From Nostocales cyanobacterium LEGE 12452 (GTDB taxonomy: Bacteria; Cyanobacteriota; Cyanobacteriia; Cyanobacteriales; Nostocaceae): a stretch of DNA of 50,543 nt. Shown piece by piece: positions 41,338 through 50,497 of this stretch (position 1 is the first letter of the stretch; each line of letters begins with the position of its first letter). A program made the position numbers and the translations under genes. Where the stretch lies: contig JADEXV010000022.1 of assembly GCA_015206945.1 (NCBI GenBank), positions 1 through 50,543 of the forward strand, in the 5' to 3' direction. The notes under the pieces were generated by a model. That model was given only the letters and a program-made list of their open reading frames with translations, was not told the DNA's origin and made no database searches.

Positions 41338-44043
41338 ATGAAAGCCGTACCCTTTGTATTTATATTGATAAGTGGGTTATTAACTCCAGGGATGATGCTA
41401 AGGGCGATCGCTCAAGTGACATCCGATGGCACAACTAACACCACTGTCAATCCAAGTGGTAATAATTTTACAATTATTAACGGGATTGAAAAAGGTAATA
41501 ATTTATTTCATAGCTTCAGCAATTTCTCTGTGCCTACAGGTGGTTCAGCGAGATTCGATTTAATTAACACGCCAAATATTACAACCATATTTAGTCGGGT
41601 TACAGGTGGGAATGTTTCCAATATTGATGGGTTAATTCAAACTCTCAACACTAATAATCCGGTAAGTTTGTTTTTGATGAATCCTGCCGGGATTGTGTTT
41701 GGGGCAAATGCCCGCTTGAATATTGGTGGCTCCTTTGTGGGGACGACGGCGAATAGTATTAAGTTTGCCGATGGGACGGAATTTAGTGCTGTGAATGCTT
41801 CGGGTACTCCTTTGCTGACTATAAGTGTACCTGTGGGTTTGCAACTTGGGGCAAATGCTGGAGCGATACAAGTTCAAGGGGCAGACTTGCGAGTTAAAAC
41901 CGGGCAAACACTAGGGTTAGTTAGTAGTCAAATCGACATGACCGGGGCAAAACTGACGGCACCAAATGGGCATATCGAACTATGGGCTTTGCAAAATGCT
42001 GAGATTCAAATAGAAAATCAAGCTCAATGGCAACTGACGAGTCCTGTGGCTACGACAAATTGGGGCACAATTACGTTACAAAAAGCTTCATTGGTTGATG
42101 CAAGTGGAATTAACGGGGGTGCAATCAACATCCGTGGACGTGGGTTGACGGTGCAGGATGGGTCGAATATTAGTTCCACTACCTTTGCTGGGCAAGGTAA
42201 GGGAATTACTGTCAACACCACAGACTTTGTTGATCTGCTGGGTGTTTCTCTCCCAGAACAATTTAATCCTGGCATTGGAACTTCTTTAGGTATCTTTTTT
42301 GGGCCTCTAGCAACTGGACGAGCTGGAGATGTAACAGTAGAGACAGGACGCTTAAAGTTAGCAAATGGAGCTTGGCTTCAGTCCTCTTCTAATGGCAACA
42401 ATTCTCGATCGGGAGATGTAACTGTTCGGGCTTCAGATGTAGAGGTGGTAGGTTCTCATCCATTTTTTCAAATCCCCACCTCGATTACCACCACTCTCTT
42501 TGGTGGCAAGAACAATCAGAGTGGAAATATTTCCATCGAAACAAATCGAATGCGGCTGCAAGATGGTGGAATCGTCAGTACATCTTTGATACCCTTTAAC
42601 GGTATCTCTCCTCCCACGGGCAAGGCTGGAAATATCTCAATCCGAGCAACTGAGAGCCTTGATATCTCAGGATACACACCCTCTCTACTACTGTCTGGAG
42701 TGGGTACGAGAATTGGTCAAACAGAAGGAGACGCGGGAAATATCTCAATCGATGTTGGACGTTTGCATCTCTTTAATGGCGGGTCTATCCGCAGTACTTT
42801 ATCAGGAAAAGGGAAAGCGGGAAATATCACCATTCACGCGCAAGAGGTAGCAGTTAGCGATCCAGTAATTGATGTTATCAGCAAATTACCTGGTGGCATT
42901 ACTGTTTCTGCGGGTGATAATTCAGTAGGTTCAGGTGGAAATATCGCTTTAACTGCTGACAACCTACGGCTCTTTAATGGCGGACAGATCACCTCTTCCA
43001 GTCAGGGTCAGGCAAATGCGGGGAATATTAACTTACAAGTTAAAAACATTGATATCCAGGGTATGTCTCAACCTTTAACTAACGGTCAAATTGTGCCCAG
43101 TACGATCGCAGCATCTTCAACAACTAATTTTAACGCCGGAACCATAAATATTACATCTAACACACTGAAAGTACGTAATGGCGCGGAAGTGACCGTGAGC
43201 AATATAGGAGGCGGAGATGCAGGTAATTTGAATATTACAGCCAATAATATTTTCCTCGACAATAAAGCCAGTCTGCGATCGGAAGTCAAAGGAGGTAGTC
43301 AAGGTAACATTCACCTGCAAGCAAATGATGTTTTGCTGTTACGTCGTGGCAGTAATATTACAACTAATGCCACTGGTACTTCTACCGGAGGTAACATTGA
43401 TATTACTGCTGGAGCTATTATTGCCGTTCCTGACGAAGATAGCGATATCGTTGCCAATGCGGTACTCGGAAGCGGTGGAAATATTCAAATCACCACCCAA
43501 GGCATCTTTGGGCTGAAATTCCGTCCCCAACTCACCCCAGAAAGCGATATCACCGCCAGTTCCCAATTTGGAGTGAGTGGCACTGTTCAAGTTAATACTA
43601 TTGGTGTCGATCCAAATTCCGGCTTAGTCGAACTGCCTGCAAATGTTACCGATCCATCCCAGCAAATAGCTAGTGGTTGTTCTGCAAATCAAGGTAGTCG
43701 ATTTGTGGCAACGGGACGAGGTGGTGTGCCGCAAAATCCTAATCAGGTGACGAGTGATGTCTACGACGGGCTACGCCTACGCACCTGGGATGATGTCCGG
43801 GATCTCTCCGCATACCGGAAAAATAGCTCCGTCACGGCACAAATCCCAACATCACCACAAGCTCTCTCTGCATACCGCAAAACACAAGCTTTACAGTTAC
43901 AAATCGCCCCATCTCCAGAGGTTCTTGTCCAAGCTACTTCCTGGCATCGCAATGCTCAAGGCAAAATTGAGTTAATTGCCGATCAATCTTCTTCTGGTGT
44001 GCAACCATCACTAACCTGTGCTGCGGTTTCTCCAAATTCATGA
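41338..44043 (+). CDS. TpsA exoprotein 5, longest, distinct core
   Basis: 901 aa, the longest of the six. The signal peptide is nearly identical to that of TpsA4, with the TPS domain FDLINTPNITTIF and LFLMNPAGIVFG. The central region differs from all others (ELWALQNAEIQIENQAQWQL, then many GNISIETNRMRL-type rungs) and resembles the more common cyanobacterial haemagglutinin-domain proteins. It then returns to the shared C-terminal block. Near the end a 20-residue unit beginning LSAYRK is duplicated (43804-43923). It ends LTCAAVSPNS, keeping the Cys pair. Confidence 0.9.
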   Translation: MKAVPFVFILISGLLTPGMMLRAIAQVTSDGTTNTTVNPSGNNFTIINGIEKGNNLFHSFSNFSVPTGGSARFDLINTPNITTIFSRVTGGNVSNIDGLIQTLNTNNPVSLFLMNPAGIVFGANARLNIGGSFVGTTANSIKFADGTEFSAVNASGTPLLTISVPVGLQLGANAGAIQVQGADLRVKTGQTLGLVSSQIDMTGAKLTAPNGHIELWALQNAEIQIENQAQWQLTSPVATTNWGTITLQKASLVDASGINGGAINIRGRGLTVQDGSNISSTTFAGQGKGITVNTTDFVDLLGVSLPEQFNPGIGTSLGIFFGPLATGRAGDVTVETGRLKLANGAWLQSSSNGNNSRSGDVTVRASDVEVVGSHPFFQIPTSITTTLFGGKNNQSGNISIETNRMRLQDGGIVSTSLIPFNGISPPTGKAGNISIRATESLDISGYTPSLLLSGVGTRIGQTEGDAGNISIDVGRLHLFNGGSIRSTLSGKGKAGNITIHAQEVAVSDPVIDVISKLPGGITVSAGDNSVGSGGNIALTADNLRLFNGGQITSSSQGQANAGNINLQVKNIDIQGMSQPLTNGQIVPSTIAASSTTNFNAGTINITSNTLKVRNGAEVTVSNIGGGDAGNLNITANNIFLDNKASLRSEVKGGSQGNIHLQANDVLLLRRGSNITTNATGTSTGGNIDITAGAIIAVPDEDSDIVANAVLGSGGNIQITTQGIFGLKFRPQLTPESDITASSQFGVSGTVQVNTIGVDPNSGLVELPANVTDPSQQIASGCSANQGSRFVATGRGGVPQNPNQVTSDVYDGLRLRTWDDVRDLSAYRKNSSVTAQIPTSPQALSAYRKTQALQLQIAPSPEVLVQATSWHRNAQGKIELIADQSSSGVQPSLTCAAVSPNS
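43759..43779 (+). repeat. 21-base mini-element, copy in TpsA5
   Basis: Same element and codon position as in TpsA1, with GTGAT on the left and CGC on the right. It gives SDVYDGLRLRTW in the protein. Confidence 0.7.
43804..43923 (+). repeat. 60-base tandem duplication in TpsA5
   Basis: Two adjacent 60-base units each encode 20 residues beginning LSAYRK and ending in SP(Q/E) plus one residue. Only the first and last parts remain alike, so the duplication is not very recent. The other paralogues have one unit. Confidence 0.65.
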
Positions 44044-44105
44044 TGTTATTAATCATACAATTTCGGGAATACTAACTTGAAATCAACCATAGGAAATCTT
44101 TGGGT

Positions 44106-46550
44106 ATGAGAGTTTTACCCTTTTTATTAATATTAACAAGTGGGTTATTAACTCCAGGAATATTATTACCGACAATAGCTCAAGTGACATCAGATGGCAC
44201 TACAAACACCATTGTCAATCCAAGTGGTAATAATTTCACAATTATTAACGGTATTGATAAAGGTAATAATTTATTTCATAGTTTCAGTAATTTCTCAGTA
44301 CATACTGGTGGTTCAGCGACTTTTGATCTAACTAACACACCAAATATTACTACCATATTTAGTCGGGTTACAGGTGGAAATGTTTCCAATATTGATGGGT
44401 TAATTAGCACGCTTAATAGTAATAACGCGGTAAGTTTGTTTTTAATGAATCCTGCGGGGATTATTTTCGGCGCAAATGCTCAATTGAATATTGGCGGATC
44501 GTTTATTGGTACAACTGCCAACAGTATTAAATTTGCCGATGGTGTTGAGTTTAGTGCAATTAATTCTCAATCTGCCCCGTTGTTGAGCATCAATGTTCCC
44601 CTTGGATTGCAAATGGGTAGCAATCCCGTACCGATTAACGTTCAAGGCACAGGACATGCCTTAACCTTAGGCTTGACCAATAATCTAGCTTCCATCACTC
44701 GCACTCCTAGTTCGACAGAACTGCGGGTACAGCCTGGAAAAACTCTGGCGTTGGTGGGTGGTAATCTAAATCTGAATGGGGCAACCCTGACTGCCGAACA
44801 AGGGCAAATTGAACTGGGCAGTGTGAGTGGCGGGCTAGTTAACTTGATACTAGATGCTCAGGGTTATAAGCTTGGGTATGCTAATGGGCAAAGCTTTAGT
44901 GATGTTCAACTCACTGGGCGATCGCTGCTGGATGTGAGTGGGATGAATGCAGGTTCGGTTGAAATTCAGGGTAAAGAGATCCAATTTACCGATAGTTCGC
45001 TGGCGCTGGCACAAAATCTCGGTAATTTCCCTGGTGGCAACCTGCATCTTCAGGCATCGGCAGGAATCGATCTGACTGGTACAACCAGCGGACTTCGGAG
45101 TGAAACCTTGGGGATTGGAACTGGTGGTAACATCAGCGTCATTACTCCCCGATTCAGCCTCCAGCAGGGAGCGGCATTAACTAGCATAACCTATGGAGTA
45201 TCTGCCAGTGGCAATATTCAGATTGATGCCTCAGCGCTAGACATATCTGGCTTCTCGCTGACCAATTCAAATTCCAGCGTTATTAACACTGGTACATTTG
45301 GTTCCGGGAGCGCAGGTAATATCTTCGTCAATGGCGATAGTTTACTAATATCTAATGGTGGAGCATTGTTTTCAGCGTCGCTGGGTGTTGGTGACAGTGG
45401 TGAAGTTATCATTCACAACATTGATACCATCATCAGGGGAAGTAGCTCCCGACCTAGCCCTACTGCAATTAGCTCAAATGCCTTCAGTAGAGGAAATGCC
45501 AAAAGCATAACACTAGATACTGCCAGGTTACAACTGCTAAATGGGGGAACAATTACCACAGGCTCGTTTTTTGCGGGTCAGGGAGGAGATATTAGCGTAA
45601 ATGCTACAGAATCCATCCAAATTATTGGTGGCACTAAGTTCAGAAATAGCGCCATCGATTCGTCTACCATGCCCATAAACCCAACATTCCAAAAGCTACT
45701 TCGTTTGCCTAATATACTGACAGCCGATGCCGGTACGATCAGCATCACAACGCCGAACCTAACCCTCAAAGATGGCGGGACAGTCAGTGTCACCAGTCAA
45801 GGTAGCGGCAATAGTGGCAGTCTCAAGATCGCAGCCAATACCATCCGATTAGAACGTCAAGGAAGCATCCAGGCAAAAACAGAATCAGGTAATGGAGGTA
45901 ATATCGCCTTACAAGTTGGGAAGTTGTTGGTGCTGCGTGACAATAGCGCGATCGCAGCAACAGCAGGCGGTAATGGTAATGGAGGTAATATAAACATTAA
46001 TGCACCCATCATTGTTGGATTAGAAAATAGTGACATTATTGCTAATGCTTTTAATGGTAATGGCGGTAACATCAAAATTACCACTCAAGGCATCTTTGGG
46101 CTGAAGTACCGCGATCGCCTCACTCCAGAAAGTGACATCACTGCCAGTTCCCAATTTGGGGTGAGTGGCACTGTCCAAGTTAATACTATCGGTATCGATC
46201 CAAATTCGGGTTTAGTCGAACTACCAGTAAATGTCACCGATGCATCCCAGCAAATTGCTACAGGCTGTGCGGGCAGTGAAGGCAGCCGTTTTGTGGCAAC
46301 GGGACGAGGTGGTGTACCGCAAAATCCAACGCAGCAAGTGGCAAACCTACGCACTTGGGACGATGTGCGAGATTTGTCTGCTTACCGCAAAACGGGCGAT
46401 CTCAATGCCCAAATTCCAGCATCACCGGAGATTCTCATCGAAGCTACAACTTGGTATCGCAATGCCAAGGGCAAAGTTGAGTTAATTGCAACTCAACCAG
46501 ACGCTCATGTACAACAGCCCTTAACTTGTGCTGCTATTCCCAAGAATTAA
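44106..46550 (+). CDS. TpsA exoprotein 6 (haemagglutinin-domain)
   Basis: 814 aa from the ATG at 44106; a TTG two codons upstream is less likely. The signal peptide MRVLPFLLILTSGLL ends near TIA. The TPS domain is of the FDLTNTPNITTIF subtype with LFLMNPAGIIFG. The central helix is shared with TpsA2 and TpsA3 (SLLDVSGMNAGSVEIQG). It has no 21-base mini-element at the C-terminus (QVANLRTWDD). The conserved block and Cys pair are intact (ending LTCAAIPKN). It is the last of the tandem array, 87 bases before the CHAT gene. Confidence 0.9.
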   Translation: MRVLPFLLILTSGLLTPGILLPTIAQVTSDGTTNTIVNPSGNNFTIINGIDKGNNLFHSFSNFSVHTGGSATFDLTNTPNITTIFSRVTGGNVSNIDGLISTLNSNNAVSLFLMNPAGIIFGANAQLNIGGSFIGTTANSIKFADGVEFSAINSQSAPLLSINVPLGLQMGSNPVPINVQGTGHALTLGLTNNLASITRTPSSTELRVQPGKTLALVGGNLNLNGATLTAEQGQIELGSVSGGLVNLILDAQGYKLGYANGQSFSDVQLTGRSLLDVSGMNAGSVEIQGKEIQFTDSSLALAQNLGNFPGGNLHLQASAGIDLTGTTSGLRSETLGIGTGGNISVITPRFSLQQGAALTSITYGVSASGNIQIDASALDISGFSLTNSNSSVINTGTFGSGSAGNIFVNGDSLLISNGGALFSASLGVGDSGEVIIHNIDTIIRGSSSRPSPTAISSNAFSRGNAKSITLDTARLQLLNGGTITTGSFFAGQGGDISVNATESIQIIGGTKFRNSAIDSSTMPINPTFQKLLRLPNILTADAGTISITTPNLTLKDGGTVSVTSQGSGNSGSLKIAANTIRLERQGSIQAKTESGNGGNIALQVGKLLVLRDNSAIAATAGGNGNGGNININAPIIVGLENSDIIANAFNGNGGNIKITTQGIFGLKYRDRLTPESDITASSQFGVSGTVQVNTIGIDPNSGLVELPVNVTDASQQIATGCAGSEGSRFVATGRGGVPQNPTQQVANLRTWDDVRDLSAYRKTGDLNAQIPASPEILIEATTWYRNAKGKVELIATQPDAHVQQPLTCAAIPKN

Positions 46551-46637
46551 TTTGCTCAGGAATCTTATAAACAAGTTGATTGAATTTTAAAGTGATATAG
46601 TATACAAATTGTTAAAATATTGTAGTAATAATTACTT

Positions 46638-49196
46638 ATGAATTTCCAACTGAAACAACTTCGTTGGCTATATATCAGTCTGGGTATTTTGAGCTTATGT
46701 TTGGCAATAACCATTACACCTACTAGAGCGTCTTTGCCAGTACCAACAACTTCTACCCTGAATGTGTCAGCATCGACTTCTCAACCGACCAATTGGCTAG
46801 AACAGGGACGAAACCTCTACCATTCAGGACGCTTTGCAGAAGCAGTGACGATTTGGCAAACGGCAGCACAACAGTATCATACCCAAGGCGATCGCCAGGG
46901 CGAAGCTCTAAGTTTAAGTTACCTGTCACTGACACAACAGGAGCTTAATCAATGGCAAGCAGCCCAACAGTCTATTGAGCAAAGTCTGAAACTGTTGCAA
47001 ACCTCCATTCCCTCTGCTGATGCAATTCTCTGGGCACAAGCACTCAATACCCAAGCAAATCTGCAATTGCATACTGGCAAAGCTGAAACCGCCCTCGAAA
47101 GTTGGCAAAAAGCTCAAAAATTTTATGAGCAAGCAGGCGACACAATGGGAAGCCTGGGTAGTCAAATCAATCAGGCACAAGCTTTACAAACTTTAGGATT
47201 TTACCGCCGTTCTAAACAACAGTTAGAGACACTGACTCAAAAACTCCAAGGGATGCCGGATAATGGAATCAAAGTCAGTGGACTGCGATCGCTTGGTTTA
47301 GCCTTGCAAATAATTGGCGACTCTGCTAAAAGTCAACAGATATTAGAGCAAAGTTTAGCGATCGCGCAGAAAATTGCAGCGAAACCCCATTTGAGTTCTA
47401 TCTTGATAAGCCTCGGTCAAACTGCCGTTGACTTGCAAGATCCGGAAGCCGCATTAGATTACTTTGAACAGGCTCAACTCTTAACAACTAACCCAAGCGA
47501 TCAGTTGCAAGCGCGTTTAGCTCAGTTCAAACTTTTCCTCAATTACGACAAACTGGAGTTTGTGAACCCACTCGCACCCCAACTACTCCAACAACTCCGA
47601 GAACTGCCCCCCAGTCACACCTCACTCTACGCAGCGATCAATTTTGTTGCCACTCTCAACCACCAGTCAAATTCTGACCAAATTCTACCTCTGAAAGATT
47701 TGGCGCAACTGATGGCAGTTACAGTCAAATCTGCACAGCAAATCCAGGATACTCAAGCCGAAGCTCATGCACTAAATCAGTGGGGAAAACTCTATCAGCG
47801 TACACAGCAGTTATCTGAAGCACAGGAGTTAACTCAGAAATCCCTCAACATTGCCCGCCAACTCCAAGCTAACGATATCATTGCTCAATCTGCTTGGCAG
47901 GTGGGACAGTTGTATAAACAACAAGGCGATCGCTCAAAAGCGATTACTGCCTATACAGAAGCAGTCAACGCTTTAAAGGCACTGCGGGGAGATTTGGTGG
48001 CTATCAACCCTGATGTCCAGTTCTCTTTTCGCACCAGTGTGGAGCCTGTCTATCGAGAACTGGTTGATTTACTTCTAGAGAATCAACCTAGTCAAGCAGA
48101 ACTAATACAAGCTCGTGAATTGATTGAGGCACTCCAAATTGCGGAACTCGATAACTTTTTTCGCGAAGCCTGTTTAGATAAAACTCAACAAATTGATCGG
48201 GTTGATCCCACTGCAACCGTCATTTATCCGATTATCCTGCCAGATCGTTTAACAGTAATTCTCTCCAAAGCAGGGCAACCACTCCGTTCCTATGTCACTC
48301 ACAAACCTCAAGCGGAAATTGAGCAGACTCTAGACAATTTTTTGGTTGCTCTTAACCCTGTCTCAGATTCTAAAAACCGGGATCGATTATCTCAACAAAT
48401 TTATGGTTGGTTGATTCGTCCAGAGGAAGCAGATCAAGCATTTATTGATACCAAGACATTGGTGTTTGTTTTGGATGGTCGATTGCGGAATATTCCCATA
48501 GCAGCTCTTTTTGACGGTAAGCAATATCTGATCGAGAAGTATGCTGTGGCGCTCTCACCAGGATTGCAACTGATGGCGACGCGATCGCAAAACCACATCA
48601 GTGCGATCGTTGGTGGCATTAGCCAATCTCGTGCTGGCTTTAGTGCTTTACCCGCCGTCGAATCAGAGGTGAAACAAATCTCCAAGGCGGTATCTTCTAA
48701 GATGTTACTGAATCAGGAATTCACCAGTCAAGCCCTTGCCGAACGTGTGAAATCTAGTAGTGCAGGTATTGTCCACCTAGCAACCCACGGACAGTTTAGT
48801 TCCCGCCTCGAAGACACCTTCTTGCTCACTTGGGATGGACAAGTCAATGTTAAAGAATTATCAGAACTCCTGAAAAATCGCGGTAGCGATCCATCAAAAG
48901 CCATCGAGTTGCTGGTACTAAGTGCCTGCGATACTGCCGCAGGCGACGATCGCGCCGTCCTGGGACTGGCGGGCTTGGCTGTCAAATCTGGCGCTCGTTC
49001 AACTATCGCCACCCTATGGCCCGTCAAAGATCGGGCAGCCGCGATGCTCATGACTCGCTTCTATGATCAACTGCGACAACCCAAAATCACTAAAGCCGAA
49101 GCACTAAGACAAGCACAAATTAGCCTAATTCGCCAAACTGATTTCCGCGAACCGTTCTTTTGGTCTGGCTTTGTTTTGATCGGCAATTGGATTTAA
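46638..49196 (+). CDS. TPR-CHAT protease-like protein
   Basis: 852 aa. A signal peptide or membrane anchor (about 10-32) is followed by TPR-like helical repeats (about 50-480), a linker, and a C-terminal CHAT domain (about 560-850). The CHAT domain has the caspase-like dyad His717 (HLATHGQF) and Cys764 (LSACDTA) followed by GLAGLAVKSGARSTIATLWPV. CHAT domains are clan CD-like cysteine peptidases. Cyanobacteria often encode TPR-CHAT proteins beside haemagglutinin-domain TpsA genes, and this one may process or monitor the exoproteins at the envelope (inference). The 87 bases before it are AT-rich with TATAGTATACA and may contain a promoter. Confidence 0.9.
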   Translation: MNFQLKQLRWLYISLGILSLCLAITITPTRASLPVPTTSTLNVSASTSQPTNWLEQGRNLYHSGRFAEAVTIWQTAAQQYHTQGDRQGEALSLSYLSLTQQELNQWQAAQQSIEQSLKLLQTSIPSADAILWAQALNTQANLQLHTGKAETALESWQKAQKFYEQAGDTMGSLGSQINQAQALQTLGFYRRSKQQLETLTQKLQGMPDNGIKVSGLRSLGLALQIIGDSAKSQQILEQSLAIAQKIAAKPHLSSILISLGQTAVDLQDPEAALDYFEQAQLLTTNPSDQLQARLAQFKLFLNYDKLEFVNPLAPQLLQQLRELPPSHTSLYAAINFVATLNHQSNSDQILPLKDLAQLMAVTVKSAQQIQDTQAEAHALNQWGKLYQRTQQLSEAQELTQKSLNIARQLQANDIIAQSAWQVGQLYKQQGDRSKAITAYTEAVNALKALRGDLVAINPDVQFSFRTSVEPVYRELVDLLLENQPSQAELIQARELIEALQIAELDNFFREACLDKTQQIDRVDPTATVIYPIILPDRLTVILSKAGQPLRSYVTHKPQAEIEQTLDNFLVALNPVSDSKNRDRLSQQIYGWLIRPEEADQAFIDTKTLVFVLDGRLRNIPIAALFDGKQYLIEKYAVALSPGLQLMATRSQNHISAIVGGISQSRAGFSALPAVESEVKQISKAVSSKMLLNQEFTSQALAERVKSSSAGIVHLATHGQFSSRLEDTFLLTWDGQVNVKELSELLKNRGSDPSKAIELLVLSACDTAAGDDRAVLGLAGLAVKSGARSTIATLWPVKDRAAAMLMTRFYDQLRQPKITKAEALRQAQISLIRQTDFREPFFWSGFVLIGNWI

Positions 49197-49390
49197 CTAA
49201 GTAATACAACGGAGTGAACTGCAAATAATTTAGACTATTTTTTACAGCCTTTTATCTCAAGCTCGCCTATACTGCTAGTAGAAGTTCCTTGATTTTACTC
49301 TTACTTAGACTTATTCTCTGGGCTTCTGAACATAGTTGAAAGAAACGTATTTTGTTTGTATCACATTGCAATGACAGAAGGAAAAACATC

Positions 49391-50443
49391 ATGAAACGTC
49401 GATATTTAGCTAGTACATTGAGCGTGATCGCTCTGATCGCTAGCAGTACCTGGACTACTGCCTTTGCTGTTACATTTACCCCACCCGCCAACAGTGGCTC
49501 TCCTAGACAAGCAACCGGAGGAGCTTCTCGCGGTAGTATATTTACCCCTGCTGCCGGGAAAGGTGCGCCCAGACAAGCAACTGGAGGAGCTTCTCGCGGT
49601 AGTATGTTTACCCCTGCCGTCGGTAAAGGTGCGCCCAGACAGGCAACTGGAGGAGCTTCTCGCGGCAACCTCTTTACACCTGCCGTCGGTAAAGGTGCGC
49701 TCAGACAAGCAACTGGAGGAGCATCTCGCGGCAACCTCTTTACCCCTGCTGTCGGCAAAGGTACGCTCAGACAGGCAACTGGAGGAGCTTCTCGCGGCAA
49801 GCTCTTTACACCTGCCGCAGGCAAAGGCGCTCCCCAACAAGCAAGTGCGGGTGCTTCTCGCGTTGGTACTTACTACTTGAATCCATCAATTACAAATACA
49901 ACGCAACCAGCAGCGCTAATCGCCCTCTTGCCTCAAAACTTCTATGGCACAACAGTGTCTGAACGTCCCACAATATTGGTGTATCTCCCAACTTCCAATG
50001 CCGAAGAAGCAGTGTTCAGCCTCAAAGATGAAGCTGGCAATATGCAACATCAGATGAACATTTCAGTTGCAGGGAAAACTGGGGTAATCGCGATCGAATT
50101 ACCAGCTAATGCGCCCGCTTTAGCCGTTGGTAAAAACTATCAATGGTTCCTAGCACTGAAAGTAGATGGGCAACTTAGTCCGAGTACGCCTTACGTCGAT
50201 GGTTGGATTCAGCGTATTCAGCCCAGCGCGGAGTTGGCAACAGCAATCCAAGAGCAAGATGCTCTGAAGCGGGCTACTATTTTGGGTAAAAACGGTGTTT
50301 GGTATGACTGTGTGGCAACACTTGCATCGATATATACCACTCAACCTAACAATGCAACTCTCCGAAAACAATGGGAAGAACTTCTATCCTCAGTGAGTTT
50401 GAAGGAGATTGTAACAGCGAACTTATTAGCATCTACTAACTAA
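49391..50443 (+). CDS. DUF928 protein with amplified N-terminal repeats
   Basis: 350 aa from the ATG at 49391, with AAGGA upstream. The signal peptide ends near AFA (residue 26). Residues 29-160 are six 22-residue tandem units each containing RQATGGASRG or a variant, then a DUF928-like domain (about 165-345) starting TYYLNPSITNTTQPAALIALLPQ and including YQWFLALKVDGQLSP. DUF928 proteins are cyanobacterial periplasmic proteins of unknown function frequently found next to CHAT and TPS genes. They normally carry one Gly-rich SRG-type motif, so the expansion is unusual. Confidence 0.85.
   Translation: MKRRYLASTLSVIALIASSTWTTAFAVTFTPPANSGSPRQATGGASRGSIFTPAAGKGAPRQATGGASRGSMFTPAVGKGAPRQATGGASRGNLFTPAVGKGALRQATGGASRGNLFTPAVGKGTLRQATGGASRGKLFTPAAGKGAPQQASAGASRVGTYYLNPSITNTTQPAALIALLPQNFYGTTVSERPTILVYLPTSNAEEAVFSLKDEAGNMQHQMNISVAGKTGVIAIELPANAPALAVGKNYQWFLALKVDGQLSPSTPYVDGWIQRIQPSAELATAIQEQDALKRATILGKNGVWYDCVATLASIYTTQPNNATLRKQWEELLSSVSLKEIVTANLLASTN
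49475..49870 (+). repeat. Six 66-base tandem repeats in the DUF928 gene
   Basis: Units of 66 bases begin at 49475, 49541, 49607, 49673, 49739 and 49805. Each encodes FTP(A/P), a Gly/Lys segment, RQATGGASRG and two residues. Units 2-5 are the most alike at base level; the first and last are diverged, the pattern expected from expansion by slippage or unequal crossing-over in the middle of an array. Confidence 0.88.
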
Positions 50444-50466
50444 TGCCAATCTGGGGATTGGGCATT

Positions 50467-50497
50467 GGGTTAAGAGTAATTATTCTCTTTGTTACCC
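50467..50497 (+). terminator. Weak hairpin after the DUF928 gene
   Basis: GGGT and AAGAG pair with CTCTT and ACCC across an uneven internal loop, followed by a CT-rich tail. It is the only terminator candidate between the DUF928 gene and the window edge, and it is weak. Confidence 0.25.

Noticed and set aside
49267..49840. Long minus-strand and alternate-frame ORFs opposite the DUF928 repeats
   Set aside because: They are reading-frame shadows of the 66-base tandem repeat, which is open in several frames because its length is a multiple of three.
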